Shown: positions 8,480 through 17,679, counted from the stretch's first letter. The stretch: 24,789 nucleotides of DNA from Ophiothrix spiculata (GCA_000969725.1 JXSR01S005559.1), one strand, 5' to 3'. The notes: generated from the sequence alone by a model not told the origin. Translations and numbers: made by a program.

Positions 8480-9535
8480 GTGTTGGTACACGGGGGTATA
8501 TTTTAGGCTAATTTTTCTTCTAACTTTGGCTGAATTTGGACGATCATTTTCTAAGAAAGTTGTATGTTCAGGTTTAACCCTTTACAAAATCATATCCTTC
8601 CCGGCCCCCATCAAACAATGTTGAGAGGTACTAGGGGGAGAGGGGAGTAAATTTAAACATGACCAACTAAGTGTCTCAACACAGATTTGCCATGCTTGTA
8701 GCTCGGGCAGATTAAGCAACATACCGTATAGTACAAATGAACAGCTTGATTCCAAAAGGGCCTAAATCTACTTTTGGTTAAAATTGAGTTATTGGTGACA
8801 CAGTGTAGTACTAATAGTAGTAGTTTAATGGAATCAAACAATTTGTTCCCAAAAGTTGCTTTCAATGAGTCTACCAGTACACAAAGATCTGTGTTTGTTT
8901 TCAAAAGGGCCGAAATCTACAAGAGTTTGTTTCCAAAAGGGTCTAAATCCATTTTAGGGTGTAAATAACGCTCTCAATAAAAATATAACCAACAAAGTTT
9001 TGATTTCCATAAGTGATGTAAAGCAGTAAAAACTCAAATATAAATTAAGCATTACAAGAAAGTATCCTTTTGCTGATTTTTAGATGGATTTAGGCCCTTT
9101 TGGAAATAAACTCTAAATGATGAGATTTTTCCCAAAAAAGAACATAAATCAACGTCGGTTAAAAGGTTTAGTTGTAAGTGCTATATAATAGTAGTGGTTT
9201 AATCAAACCAAATTATTTTTCCCAGAAATTGCTTTTATTTGTTTCCATAATTTAATTTTACATTTATATCTCAAAAAATTCAAATTTTATATTAAAATAC
9301 ATCATTTTTAGCCCGTATTTTGAAATTTCTTTATTGGTGGCGCTCTTCATTTTTTGAAATTAATTATATCCATATTGCATAACTTAAATATACGTTGTAT
9401 TAATTTAACATGAATAAAATGTATTTTTGGTCTTCATTACCTTATCCATGTAGCAAATGCAAAATCTAAGGGTCACAGATTCGTAAAACCTCGAAACTTG
9501 ATTTATAGAAATAGCGTAACCAACAATGTGTCTTT
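8480..9535. mobile_element. Insertion with fold-back repeats, no gene
   Basis: This block interrupts the array. The motif TTCCAAAAGGGCCTAAATC occurs in direct orientation at 8750-8771, about 8900-8921 and 8930-8951, and inverted at 9085-9106; the last pair forms a 22-bp inverted repeat with one mismatch around a 133-bp loop. A segment with AGTAGT.GTTTAATGGAATCAAAC is also echoed at 9190-9235. A scrap resembling the R1/R3 border (CAGATTAAGCAACATA, about 8709) lies inside. Short frames on both strands overlap and look incidental. A fold-back transposon relic is likely. Confidence 0.5.
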
Positions 9536-9594
9536 AGAGCTATAAATGGCTATATATTATTAGTGATCAAACAGTGGTGTTTAAGGCATATACA

Positions 9595-9720
9595 AATATA
9601 TGTTATTTCAAACTTAATCAAAAATGCAGTTGACGACGTCTTTCCAATTAGTTTTTGAGAAGATAAAGTAACGTCTTGTGTTCTTTGTCTTCTACTTGAA
9701 GAAATAGGTAAATAAGAAAA
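9595..9720 (-). repeat. R4 module, copy 1
   Basis: The core, AACTTAATCAAAAATGCA..TGACGACGTCT.TCCAA, recurs at 11295, 12175, 17685 and 18408. On the minus strand the core reads W(T/K)DVV(S/N)C and in two copies contains a perfect donor GTC/GTAAGT. The other copies have GTCAGT or GTCAAC, so splicing here is not conserved. Confidence 0.65.
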
Positions 9721-9724
9721 AAAT

Positions 9725-10110
9725 ACACATTTACACATCAAATTTAGGGTCATATATTAAACCAAACCGAAGGCTGTTAACTAATACAAACGTCATGTAA
9801 ACTAGTTAAAATGTACTAAGCTAAGGATAACCTGTTTTTTTTGGATTAGTAGCAAACCAAACAAGTTTTAATCAAATACGACTATTTCATACTGTCATAT
9901 CATGATCTAGGTTTTCGCTTGCTTTGATTTTCATTGCCCTAGATAAAGTGCACCGTACTTTTACCATGGAGTTGTTTTGATTGGTTGTGAGTAACTGACG
10001 TAAGTTTTCCATTCCACTCAAAACATCGACCTCTGTATGTTTATCAACTGACAAAGGAAACCCACAAGAACGGGCACAGTAAGCAACATATTGTACAAAA
10101 TATATAAAAG
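9725..10110 (+). repeat. R5 and R3 modules, copy 2
   Basis: The R5 block (9725-9890) matches 6861-7112 except for an internal deletion, and R3 (9890-10080) follows as in the first unit. The minus-strand frame across R3 is longest in this copy (9887-10117, 76 codons) and includes GFPLSVDKHTEVDVLS and MENLRQLL. It is not called a gene because the equivalent frames in other copies break. Confidence 0.7.
10101..10110 (+). promoter_or_regulatory. Plus-strand TATA-like motif at the R3/R1 border
   Basis: TATATAAAAG followed by CGAGCAAAAG is kept at three borders (10101, 16226 and 17135) and eroded in the units at about 15030 and 22605. It points away from the minus-strand exon, so it would drive antisense RNA across R1 if active. 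No conserved coding frame follows it. Confidence 0.25.
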
Positions 10111-10310
10111 CGAGCAAAAGAAAAAAATATTTTAAATTCTAAGCACAAAATTAAAATATCGTTGACTACACATGCATCACAACTTAAATGGTTTCCTCCA
10201 ATTTAGTATTGAAATATGCGATACATAAAAAAACCCACAGGACTCCAATGTTTATGCTTAAGTGTACCAATTGTTACACAAAAGCTCCAAGCAAAATACA
10301 CTGAAGTTGG

Positions 10311-10496
10311 CTAAGTAAAACAATTTCGGTCTCTGCACGTAGATCCATTAACACACCGGCTGCGTGATCCAGAATTATATACGGCTAATTGTAGCCTGTA
10401 TCCTGTGGAATATTGAACTAGACAAAAAAGGATGAACAGCGAGATAGCACGCGGTCCATTAAAAGATGTACAGCGTTGTATTGTAGGGACATTCAT
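10311..10496 (-). pseudogene. Cysteine-rich exon, copy 3, frame altered
   Basis: The exon homologous to 7666-7758 lies at 10311-10402. A one-base deletion after GATACAGGCTAC puts a stop in the usual frame, and the first Cys codon is changed to TAT. The other three cysteines remain in SRCVNGSTCRDRNCFT. The same deletion joins the exon to the upstream open frame, giving an unspliced 61-codon frame from 10496 with a hydrophobic stretch (ISLFILFCLVQY). This could be a signal-like segment, but it coincides with the presumed branch site and pyrimidine tract. I favour a pseudogene; an intronless variant is the alternative. Confidence 0.4.
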
Positions 10497-10624
10497 ATCA
10501 AAATCTTAAAAACCAAAAACTGTATCCTTCTGTGTTAGAGAAAGCAGTAAATATTTGAATCATCAAAGGAATTATAAACTGGCTGACTGTGTCATTCTGA
10601 TTTGTAGGGTTTTACAAGATTTCA

Positions 10625-10745
10625 ATTCATCATTGACTGACATGTGTCCTGCATTCTGTTGGAAAAACTGAATTTCGATATTCGATGAACAACAAGATAG
10701 CACACAGTCCATTAAAAGTTGCCCAGCGTTATATTGTTGCGACAT
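10625..10745 (-). repeat. Partial second R1 copy
   Basis: The block TGTCCTGCATTCTGTTGG to AGCGTTATATTGTTGCGAC repeats the exon-start and intron part of R1 (10390-10490) just 230 bp away. It lacks the cysteine codons. This is a small internal tandem duplication inside this unit. Confidence 0.6.
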
Positions 10746-10809
10746 ATATATGTTGCAGTAGATTTTAAATATTTGTCTTCTCAAATCAAATAACTGTGTC
10801 CTTTTGATA

Positions 10810-11085
10810 TTGTTTCAAACATCTAGTTATTTTTATTCAGCCAATGCAGAACACAAAGCAAAAAAAAAAAAAAAAAGAAAAAGAAAAAAGGAAAGAAAAA
10901 CATCCCGAAGTACTTTCTATGTTTTCTTCTTTTCCCAGTGGTCCGGGAATTGTTCAGTATATTTTAAAGGATATTGACCGAAGATAATAAAATGTACAAA
11001 TCCCCTAAAATGTTAAATTAGTTATAATAGTTTTGATTAAAGGAATGTTTAAGAAAGCCTAAATCACAATCACGTAAGTGACATC
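10810..11085 (-). repeat. R2 module, copy 3 (diverged)
   Basis: The order CAATGCAGAACACAAAGCA, CATCCCGAAG, GGGAATTGTTCAGTAT, CAAATCCCCT matches the other R2 copies. A poly-A/AAAAG tract has expanded at 10860-10895, and the minus-strand TATA core is destroyed (ACTTTCTATG). Confidence 0.65.
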
Positions 11086-11689
11086 CTGTTTTGTTATCAT
11101 TATGTTGTATTAAAGCATTAAGTTTATTATTTGCGATTTGCCTTTTTTCCTACGGATTCATTGAATTCAATTTATTTGTGCCAAGCAATGTTAGATATAT
11201 CTACTATGTAATACAGAAGTTGAACATGACAGATAATTGACAGATAAAGAAATCGCATATTTAAGAGACCATTATGGGATTATGTTATATCACAAACTTA
11301 ATAAAAATGCAACTTACGACGTCTGTCCAACGAGCATTTGATTAGATAGGTATCACTTGGTCTTGCCTCCTTCGTCTTGTACTGTATTTAATTTGTTAAG
11401 AGGAATAGGGACAGACGGACACAACAAATTTCGCATTTCGGGATTTACCTTAACCAAACTAAAGGCTCTCAACTGATACGGTATCATGTGAACTACTTAT
11501 AAGGATATCATAGAGGTCATATTAAACCACGTTGAAAATCTCATTTTATTTGAATAGTGTCATATGTATTTTTTTTAAGTTTATTGGTAAGAGAAATGGC
11601 TTTAATCAAATAATTCTGACTATTTTAGCTAGTAAATAAAACATTTGAACCATAACTGAGCTTTTTAGAATTTCATGTCTTTCATTAGG

Positions 11690-11812
11690 GGCGGCTTTAA
11701 AACTCAACCGGCGGTTGTATGTCGGTTCTGGTCGGTTCTGGGAAGTTCAACCGGAATAAACAATAGCCAACCGCCCAGAACTGCAGACAACCGCTTGTTG
11801 AGTTTTGAATTT
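11690..11812. mobile_element. Small inverted-repeat element (MITE-like)
   Basis: Arms at 11699-11718 (AAAACTCAACCGGCGGTTGT) and 11787-11806 are inverted repeats with three mismatches; inner GGTTCTGG and CCCAGAAC blocks also pair. The element is richer in G+C than its flanks. The duplicate segment reads straight through here (TTTTATTACCGTAATAAAATG, about 18061-18081), so this is an insertion after the duplication. A short TTAG-like target duplication is possible but not certain. Confidence 0.65.
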
Positions 11813-12589
11813 TAGTAAAATGCACCCCGTCTTTCCATGGAGTTGTTTGGGTTAAACCAAATGGCTGTTTTTCTTAATCAGTGACTAGGGAAGAATGTTG
11901 ATATTGTGACGTGCAACTTATTTTCAATTAAAAAAACCATTTTTTGTGTCCCATTTTAGCATGTTGATAATATCGCGACACTTCCATTTGACATCGAATG
12001 GAATTAGTGTAGTCAATTTAATTATGACTGTCATGTTCATTTTACCTAGACATAATTCCCAATGAAAACGTTAAACTGAACAGTTAATTGACTGATGGAG
12101 AATTAACACAATTTAGGGTGGACTATCTGGGTTAATCGGACTTTAAGGGCATCTGTTCCGAATGTAATCTCCCAAACTTAATCAAAATTTGCAACTGACG
12201 ACGTTTGTCCAATGAAGCATTTGAAGGGAAAAGTACCGATTGGTCCTATCTCGTTTGTGTACTACTCTATTTAATGTAACGGTAGGACAAAGGCCTGACT
12301 GACTTGCTCAATTAAGTGCATTATCCCTTACTTAATGTTTAAACCACTTTAATGCCCAAGGCGCTGCCAACCTGCACTATTTACCGAGACCATTTGTGGT
12401 GAAATATTCTTAGAAGTGGTGGCTGCACTGGTTGTAATAACGTATAAACATAATGAATGAAGTCATTATACCAGTGTGATTTTGTGATTAGATAAACTAT
12501 TGCTTATAGACTTTTAAGAAAGATAATAAACTGTACGTAAAAATGTAAGCTCTAAATATTTTGAAATTAGACGAGGTTTTTTTTTTCTG

Positions 12590-12835
12590 TGCTTTTTTTT
12601 TGTTTCGTTTGCTGTAAACCGGGCAGATTTTGAACGCCGTGGTGATTTAGAACAACATTTTGACATTGCGCTTCGCGAAACGCCACCCCCCTCTTGATTG
12701 TGGTCTGTAAAGGAATCAAACCATCTCCTGTTGACAGTTGAAATTCGTATACTGTCAGGTGAGATGAGTCGTTTACGAACCACCTTATCGTTTATTCGTT
12801 TAAAGTCACTCCACAATGCAAAATGTCTGCACTTG
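12590..12835. other. Less AT-rich island unique to segment B copy 1
   Basis: The stretch is absent from the duplicate segment and has a more balanced base composition than its surroundings. Open frames run on both strands: a 100-codon minus-strand frame (12514-12816, starting MWSDFKRIND) and a plus-strand frame around 12610-12695 (ending with ALRETPPPS). I recognise neither. It may be part of an inserted element. Confidence 0.35.
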
Positions 12836-12906
12836 ACACGTTAGGAAACGTGGTTATTGTTTAAAATTTATATTTAAATGTTATTGATGTTTTCAAGAGC
12901 AGAAGC

Positions 12907-13168
12907 ATATGGTTAGCAACTGCTTATCAAATATGCAGATTGGTTTTGGTAATTAAATTCATCTAATTTGCACTAAACCGTACATTTCTAGCAAAAAGAA
13001 ATATAAGGGGGCATAAATATATAAAAATAAAAGCATAATATGGTTAGCAACTGCTTATCAAATATGCAGATTGATTTTGCTAATTAAATTCATCTAATTT
13101 GCACTAAACCGTACATTTCTAGCAAAAAGAAATATAAGGGGGCATAAATATATAAAAATAAATAGGAT
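12907..13168 (+). repeat. 131-bp tandem duplication
   Basis: The unit beginning ATATGGTTAGCAACTGCTTA is present twice head to tail (12907-13037 and 13038-13168) with only a few differences, for example TTGGTTTTGGT versus TTGATTTTGCT. The near identity points to a recent event. It lies in the part of segment B that has no duplicate. Confidence 0.9.
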
Positions 13169-13771
13169 TTAAAATAGCTAAAAAGAAAAAAAAAATACCT
13201 ACGTTCAGAAAAAGTCCACTACCTGTGTTACCATTTTTCAAGGCTTTCGTACACATGTTATGGTGGATGTTGTTATACTTACAAACTAACTGGCTATGAT
13301 TTCTTACTATATATATCAAATAATTGCTGCAAACAGTTGTATCATCATTAATCAAAAGTCTTTTCATTTATATACTAAAATTATATAAATAGAAACAAAA
13401 TGTATATTTTTATTTTGTCAAGTCATTTGCTAATTTTCCTCACAAATTATTTTTAATAACTGTTGAGACTATTCTACTTGTAAACATTTGTGCAGGTGGC
13501 AGTCTAATATACTAATTCGTAGTGGCAATGAGAGCTTTATGGTGTGTTTGTTGTACCTTAATAAGAAAGGGAACGTCTTAAAACGATTACATGAACTGTA
13601 TTAATCTAATAATTTACATGGACTGTATTAATCTAATTATTGTTATAACATATTTGTCAGTGGCTTAATCTTTTGACAGTGGCTCATTATAACATGTACT
13701 TATATTCTTATAAAATTGTATTTTTTACTCTAAATTCGTCCAAATATTTTTGGCTTTGAAAATAATACTTT

Positions 13772-13975
13772 TCACCGTTCATATAATTTGTGTAAATACA
13801 GTTTTAAACACTCACGGGAAATCAAATGACGATTACTTTTTACTGGACATTCGGGTATAAAGGATAATTGCTGTGATATTAATTTGGTCCCACTGTAGTA
13901 ATGAATACTGTCTTGCGGCTGTACGATCGTATTCCAACGGGCCTCCTCTAATTTCTTCGAGCGATTTATCTTCAT
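13772..13975 (-). other. 67-codon frame in segment B, unknown product
   Basis: The frame runs from ATG at 13975 to TGA and is moderately basic, with KKLEEARWN near the N-terminus and CPV, LISREC and HKLYER at the end. The duplicate (about 19355-19545) has a 10-base net deletion that shifts the front part, but its last 40 codons align without an indel and end at the same TGA. Between copies I count 7, 5 and 3 changes at codon positions 1, 2 and 3, so there is no sign of selection on the protein. It may be the remnant of a terminal exon. Confidence that it is a working gene is low. Confidence 0.25.
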
Positions 13976-14059
13976 CGCTAATAATGTGAATCATTCAATA
14001 TATGAAGATTCCGTTGTGTGTTACTCTAAGAAAAGGTACTTTTATTTCCCCTATACCAA

Positions 14060-15085
14060 AAACCTTTTAAACATATACGATGCACGATTAGTTTTGTTGT
14101 CATCCAAAAAAGAACTAATCAGTGACGTTGTATCACTATAAGAACAGTATTGTGTGTTTCATTGTTACATTTTTGGTAATGTATTGATTTTTTACGGCGC
14201 AACCTAATTTTATTTGTATAGAAAAAATGAATTCCAAGTCGGTAAATTAGGTGACAGTTCAATATGATGACAGTTCAATATCTCAGTATAAAGTGTCACT
14301 TTTAATGTTAGTAAATAGATAGGATATTCATTATATATTTGTAAACATGGTAACACAAATATAACATTGCTATTATTTGTTTGTTGTCAAAACAGAAAAC
14401 ACAAATCTGCATGATATAGTCACTGCATCATTATTGGCAACAATTTGGTATTTATGATTTACATGCCATTTTAGCATTTTTGTCTGCCAATTTCATTTAT
14501 TTGTGTTTTCATTATTTTTTTTTTATCTTTGCCAAATACCATTAAAATTCACTATTTTATCAACGGGGATGCAGCCAGACAATAATTCTATGCGTTCATT
14601 TAACCCCCGGAATTTATCCGCCAAATTTATGCGTTGGTACAGCTTAGAGACCTTAATTTTATGTTTACTTTATAAATAACATTTGTAACTAAACCTTATT
14701 TTCCCTCCTCATCCTGACATCTGCATTATTCCTAACATCAAGTACTAGTAATTTATATTTGGAGAGTACGATACACAATGCAAATTAAAAACGTCCTTAA
14801 GCATATTATTTTGTTTCCTTTCTTTCCACTGGTTAGGAAATTGTTAAGTGACTGTGCAACTTGAATGAAATTGCCTTAAGATTACGAATGGTGTAATCCC
14901 TTGGAATTTTTTAATGATTGTGTTAAAAATTGAGAAAAACGTAAGAAACTTAAAGGAACACAAAATCAAATCTTTGTATGGTCATTAACTGACAGGGAAA
15001 CAAGAACGGTCAGATTAAACACCATTATTGAGAAAATAAAAACGAGCAACGAGGAACGATCAGCATGAATTCCGAACACAAAAAC
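14060..15085 (+). repeat. Paired segment A, copy 1 (left part)
   Basis: This matches 22031-22635. Shared blocks include ATACGATGCACG, GTATCACTATAAGAACAGT, TTAGTAAATAGATAGGATAT, GATATAGTCACTGC, and from 14890 GGTGTAATCCCTTGGAAT to CGATCAGCAT. About 390 bp (14500-14889) are missing from the other copy. That extra part contains a decayed R2 module (14770-14880), where the minus strand still reads ATGCTTAAGGACGTTTTTAA. No gene is supported in this stretch. Confidence 0.8.
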
Positions 15086-15234
15086 ATGACAACACACGCA
15101 AAACCACACAAAAAAAATAGTTTCTTCAATTTAGTAGAATATGCGATACATACAAAACCCAGATAAATCTCCTGTTTATACTTAAGTGTATCAATTGTTT
15201 CACAAAGGCTCCAAGCAAAATATACTTAAGTTGC

Positions 15235-15327
15235 TTAAGTAAAACAATTTCGGTTTCTGCATGTAGATCCATTAACACACCAGCTGCGTGTTCCAGAATT
15301 ACATACAGCTAATTTATAGCATGTATC
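15235..15327 (-). CDS. Cysteine-rich peptide terminal exon, copy 4 (best unit)
   Basis: On the minus strand TTTTCCCACAG is followed by 30 sense codons and TAA. The residues start DTCYKLAVC, keep the four shared cysteines at 9, 17, 23 and 28, and add a fifth at position 3. This unit is the most complete. A TATATAAAA box lies upstream at 15787-15795 and an ATG at 15667 begins 11 codons that end exactly at a TTTCT/GTAAGAG donor (15635/15634). An intron of 307 bp then leads in phase 0 to this exon. The inferred first exon is short for a signal peptide (it contains LKLIIIS), so an additional exon may be missing from my model. The product would be a tiny cysteine-rich peptide of unknown function. 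Confidence 0.5.
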   Translation of the reverse strand, partial: DTCYKLAVCNSGTRSWCVNGSTCRNRNCFT

Positions 15328-15634
15328 CTGTGGGAAAATATTGAATTAGACAAATGAGGATGAACAGCGAGATAGCACGCGGTCCATTGAACGATGTACA
15401 GCGTTGTATTGTAGGGACATACACATCTAAATCTTCAAAAAAATCTGTGTTAGAGAAGGCTGTAAATATTTGAATCATCAAAGGAATTATAAACTGACTG
15501 ACTTTGTCCTTCTGAATTTGGGTAGGATTTTACATGAGTTCAGTTCATCATTGACTAACATGAGAAATGATACATCAAACAAAAAATATGAAAATGTTAC
15601 ACAAAGGTGACAGGATACGAAATAGAACTCTTAC

Positions 15635-15667
15635 AGAAATGATTATTAGTTTAAGATCTTTTTGCAT
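15635..15667 (-). CDS. Candidate first coding exon for the copy-4 peptide gene
   Basis: ATGCAAAAAG begins 11 codons (M-Q-K-D-L-K-L-I-I-I-S) and the frame meets GTAAGAG, a good donor. The R2 copy at 6425-6454 has the same layout with 10 codons and the same donor. The copies at 16700, 8010 and 23190 have lost the ATG frame or the donor. The hydrophobic end suits the start of a signal peptide, but the exon is too short to be one alone. This is an inference from position, phase and recurrence. Confidence 0.3.
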
Positions 15668-15786
15668 ATTCAGTGCATATAATTGCAAACATACATCTCC
15701 CAACCCCTTTTGCCTCCTTTTATTATTTCAAACTTTTTTTTTCAGGCAATACAAAACACAAAGCAAATTAAAAACATCCCCAAGCA

Positions 15787-15795
15787 TTTTATATA
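15787..15795 (-). promoter_or_regulatory. TATA box upstream of the copy-4 peptide gene
   Basis: The minus strand reads GATATATAAAATGC. Transcription would start roughly 30 bases on, near 15760, about 90 bases before the candidate ATG at 15667. The position relative to the exon at 15235-15327 is the basis for the link. Confidence 0.4.
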
Positions 15796-16084
15796 TCTCC
15801 TTCCTTTTCCAGCATGTCCAGCCGGGAATTGTTCAGAATAATTTTCAGGATATTGCCCGAGGATAATTCAATGTACAAATCCCCTGAAATGTTGTGTTAT
15901 TAGTAATAATAGTGTTGTTTAAAGGAATGCTTATGAGACTTAAAGGAACCTAAATCACAATCATGTAAAGTAACATCCTGTTTTATAAAGTGCACTGTGC
16001 TCTACCATAGAATTGATTTGGTTTGTTATTTGTAACATGTTTTTTTACCTTGTTTAAAAGAATACTCAAGAAAAGTTAAAGTAA

Positions 16085-16265
16085 CACAAAGGCCAGCTAA
16101 GCAACTGACGTACCTTTTCCATTCTTTTCAAAACTTTAGACTAGCTCTGTATGGTCACAACATGTTTAACGAAAATTAAACACACAAGAACGGGTAGATT
16201 AAGCAACATACAGTATTGTACAAAATATATAAAAGCGAGCAAAAGAGAAAAATCAACATAAATTT
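16085..16265 (-). repeat. R3 module, diverged copy, with R3/R1 border
   Basis: The minus strand has CATACAGAGCTAG and then GAATGGAAAAGGTACGTCAG, matching R3 elsewhere but with a stronger donor-like AAG/GTACGT. The plus-strand TATATAAAAG motif of the border lies at 16226-16235. Confidence 0.5.
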
Positions 16266-16433
16266 CAAACACAAACTAATAATGTCGTTGACTACGCCCG
16301 CAACACCGCTAAAATGATTTCATTCAATTTAGTATGTTCCAATGCGGTATACAAAATTACCAGAGGACCCCCTTTTATATTTGAGTGTATCAATTGTTTC
16401 ACAAAGGCTCCAAGCAAAATACACTTAAGTTGC

Positions 16434-16526
16434 TTAAGTAAAACAATTTCGGTTTCTGCACGCAGATCCATTAACACACCAGCTATGTGTTCCAGAATTA
16501 CATACGGCTAATTTATAGCCTGTATC
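16434..16526 (-). CDS. Cysteine-rich peptide terminal exon, copy 5
   Basis: After TTTCCCCACAG come 30 sense codons and TAA, starting DTGYKLAVC and holding all four shared cysteines, with SWCVNGSAC in the middle. Relative to copy 4 the changes include Arg14 to His and Thr22 to Ala, and there are no indels. The upstream R2 module (about 16680-16800) is decayed: the donor is GCAAGAG and the ATG is out of frame by one base. The exon is intact while its presumed 5' part is not, so this unit may be a recent pseudogene. Confidence 0.4.
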   Translation of the reverse strand, partial: DTGYKLAVCNSGTHSWCVNGSACRNRNCFT

Positions 16527-16829
16527 CTGTGGGGAAATATTGAATTAGACAAATGAGGATGAACAGCAAGATAGCACGAGATCTAAGATGCAGAGCGTTG
16601 TATTGTAGGGACATATTTATCAAAATTTAAAAACCAAGAACTATATCCTTTTTAGTTAGGGAAGTCTTATTAATGTAAAACTCTTGCAGAAATGACAAGT
16701 GTTAGTCTTTTTGCATCTTTTTTGTAATTTTTCTCAGCCCCCTCTTACCCTACTCCTGACATCTGTATAATTTTGAACATCTAATAATTATAAGCCAGGC
16801 AAAGTAAACAAAACAGTTTTAATCAAATA

Positions 16830-17165
16830 TTTTTGACTTTTTTCATCTGCCGAATAAAATGTCGTACCACAAGAAAGCTTTTGGCCTGCTATTATTTCCA
16901 TTGCCCTTGATAAAGTGTACTCTGCTTTGCCATGGAGTTGTTTTGTTTGGTTGTTTGTAACGGCTATTTTTATCTTGTTTAAAAGAATACTTAAGAAAAT
17001 TAAAGGAACATAAAACCAAACCGAGTAACTGACGTAACTTTTCCAATATACTCAAAACATCTACCTCTGTATGGTGATCAACTGACAAAAGAAACCAACA
17101 AGAATGGACACATTAAGCAACATATTACACATAATATATAAAAGCGAGCAAAAGAGAGAGATCAG
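16830..17165 (-). repeat. R3 module, copy 5, with border TATA motif
   Basis: It matches 7113-7289 and 9890-10110, including CCATGGAGTTGTTTTG, with about 70 bp of extra DNA after that block which also occurs in the R2 tails (TTTTTATCTTGTTTAAAAGAATACT). R2 and R3 have therefore exchanged sequence. The plus-strand TATATAAAAG lies at 17135-17144. Confidence 0.6.
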
Positions 17166-17324
17166 TATACATTCCAAGCACAAAATAAAAATGTCGTTGA
17201 CTACACCCGCATCACAACTAAAATGGTTTCCTTCAATTTAGTATTGAAATATGTGATTCATAAAAAGGGACTCCGATGTACCAATTGTTTCACCAAATCT
17301 CCAAGCAAAATACTCTTAAGTTGG

Positions 17325-17426
17325 CTAAGTAAAACAATTTCGGTTTCTGCACGTAGAACAATTATTGACAAACCGGATGCGGATGTGTGATAAAGAATTA
17401 CATACGTCTAATAGGTGTGTTGTATC
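17325..17426 (-). CDS. Cysteine-rich peptide terminal exon, copy 6 (diverged)
   Basis: The exon keeps the acceptor context (ATGCACAG before GATACA) and the ending CRNRNCFT and TAG. It is three codons longer in frame than copies 2, 4, 5 and 7. The second Cys is replaced within HIRIRFVNN and a new Cys appears in NNCSTC. The frame is also open upstream to an ATG at 17534, with a hydrophobic LRALLLFIFNSLFPTNAQ just before the exon start, giving an unspliced 69-codon possibility that resembles a signal peptide plus mature peptide. There is no R2 module upstream. It is either a pseudogene or a diverged intronless member. Confidence 0.35.
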   Translation of the reverse strand, partial: DTTHLLDVCNSLSHIRIRFVNNCSTCRNRNCFT

Positions 17427-17679
17427 CTGTGCATTTGTGGGGAAAAGTGAATTGAAGATGAACAGCAAGAGAGCACGCAGTCCCTTAAAAGATGCACAGC
17501 GTTTTATTGTAGCGTCATATATATCAAAAACCAAGAAGTATATCCTTCCGAGTTGCAGTAAATGTTACATATTATTCTCATCAAATCAATTACTGTGTCC
17601 TTCTTATATTTGGGCAGGCCTTTACATGTATTGTACTGTTCATTAACTGACATTATTCAATGTGACATCAAGAAAAAAT

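Larger units (their letters stand above)
11290..14000 (+). repeat. Paired segment B, copy 1
   Basis: It matches 17680-19565 in order and orientation. It starts in R4 (AATAAAAATGCAACTTACGA), continues through diverged R5 and R3, a second R4 (12175), a CTGAACAGTTAATTGACTGATG block, and ends near GGGCCTCCTCTAATTTCTTCGAG. Sequence from about 12565 to 13350 has no counterpart in the second copy. Apart from the frame at 13772-13975 I see no exon that can be defended. Confidence 0.85.
15560..16080 (-). repeat. R2 module, copy 4
   Basis: It is colinear with 6362-6860, from GATACATCAAA..AAAAT..GAAAATGTTAC through TCAGGCAATACAAAACACAAAG to AAAGTGCACTGTGCT. The minus-strand TATA core is at 15787-15793. 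The plus-strand frame seen in the first two R2 copies (ending GQ or KDIARG) is also open here, as part of a 99-codon frame at 15567-15866 that I regard as incidental. Confidence 0.75.

Noticed and set aside
7113-17105. R3 as a conserved exon encoding GFPLSV..MEKLRQLL
   Set aside because: Attractive in two copies, but the frame breaks at different points in each copy and acceptor and donor signals are not jointly present in any one copy. Reported as a module, not as a gene.
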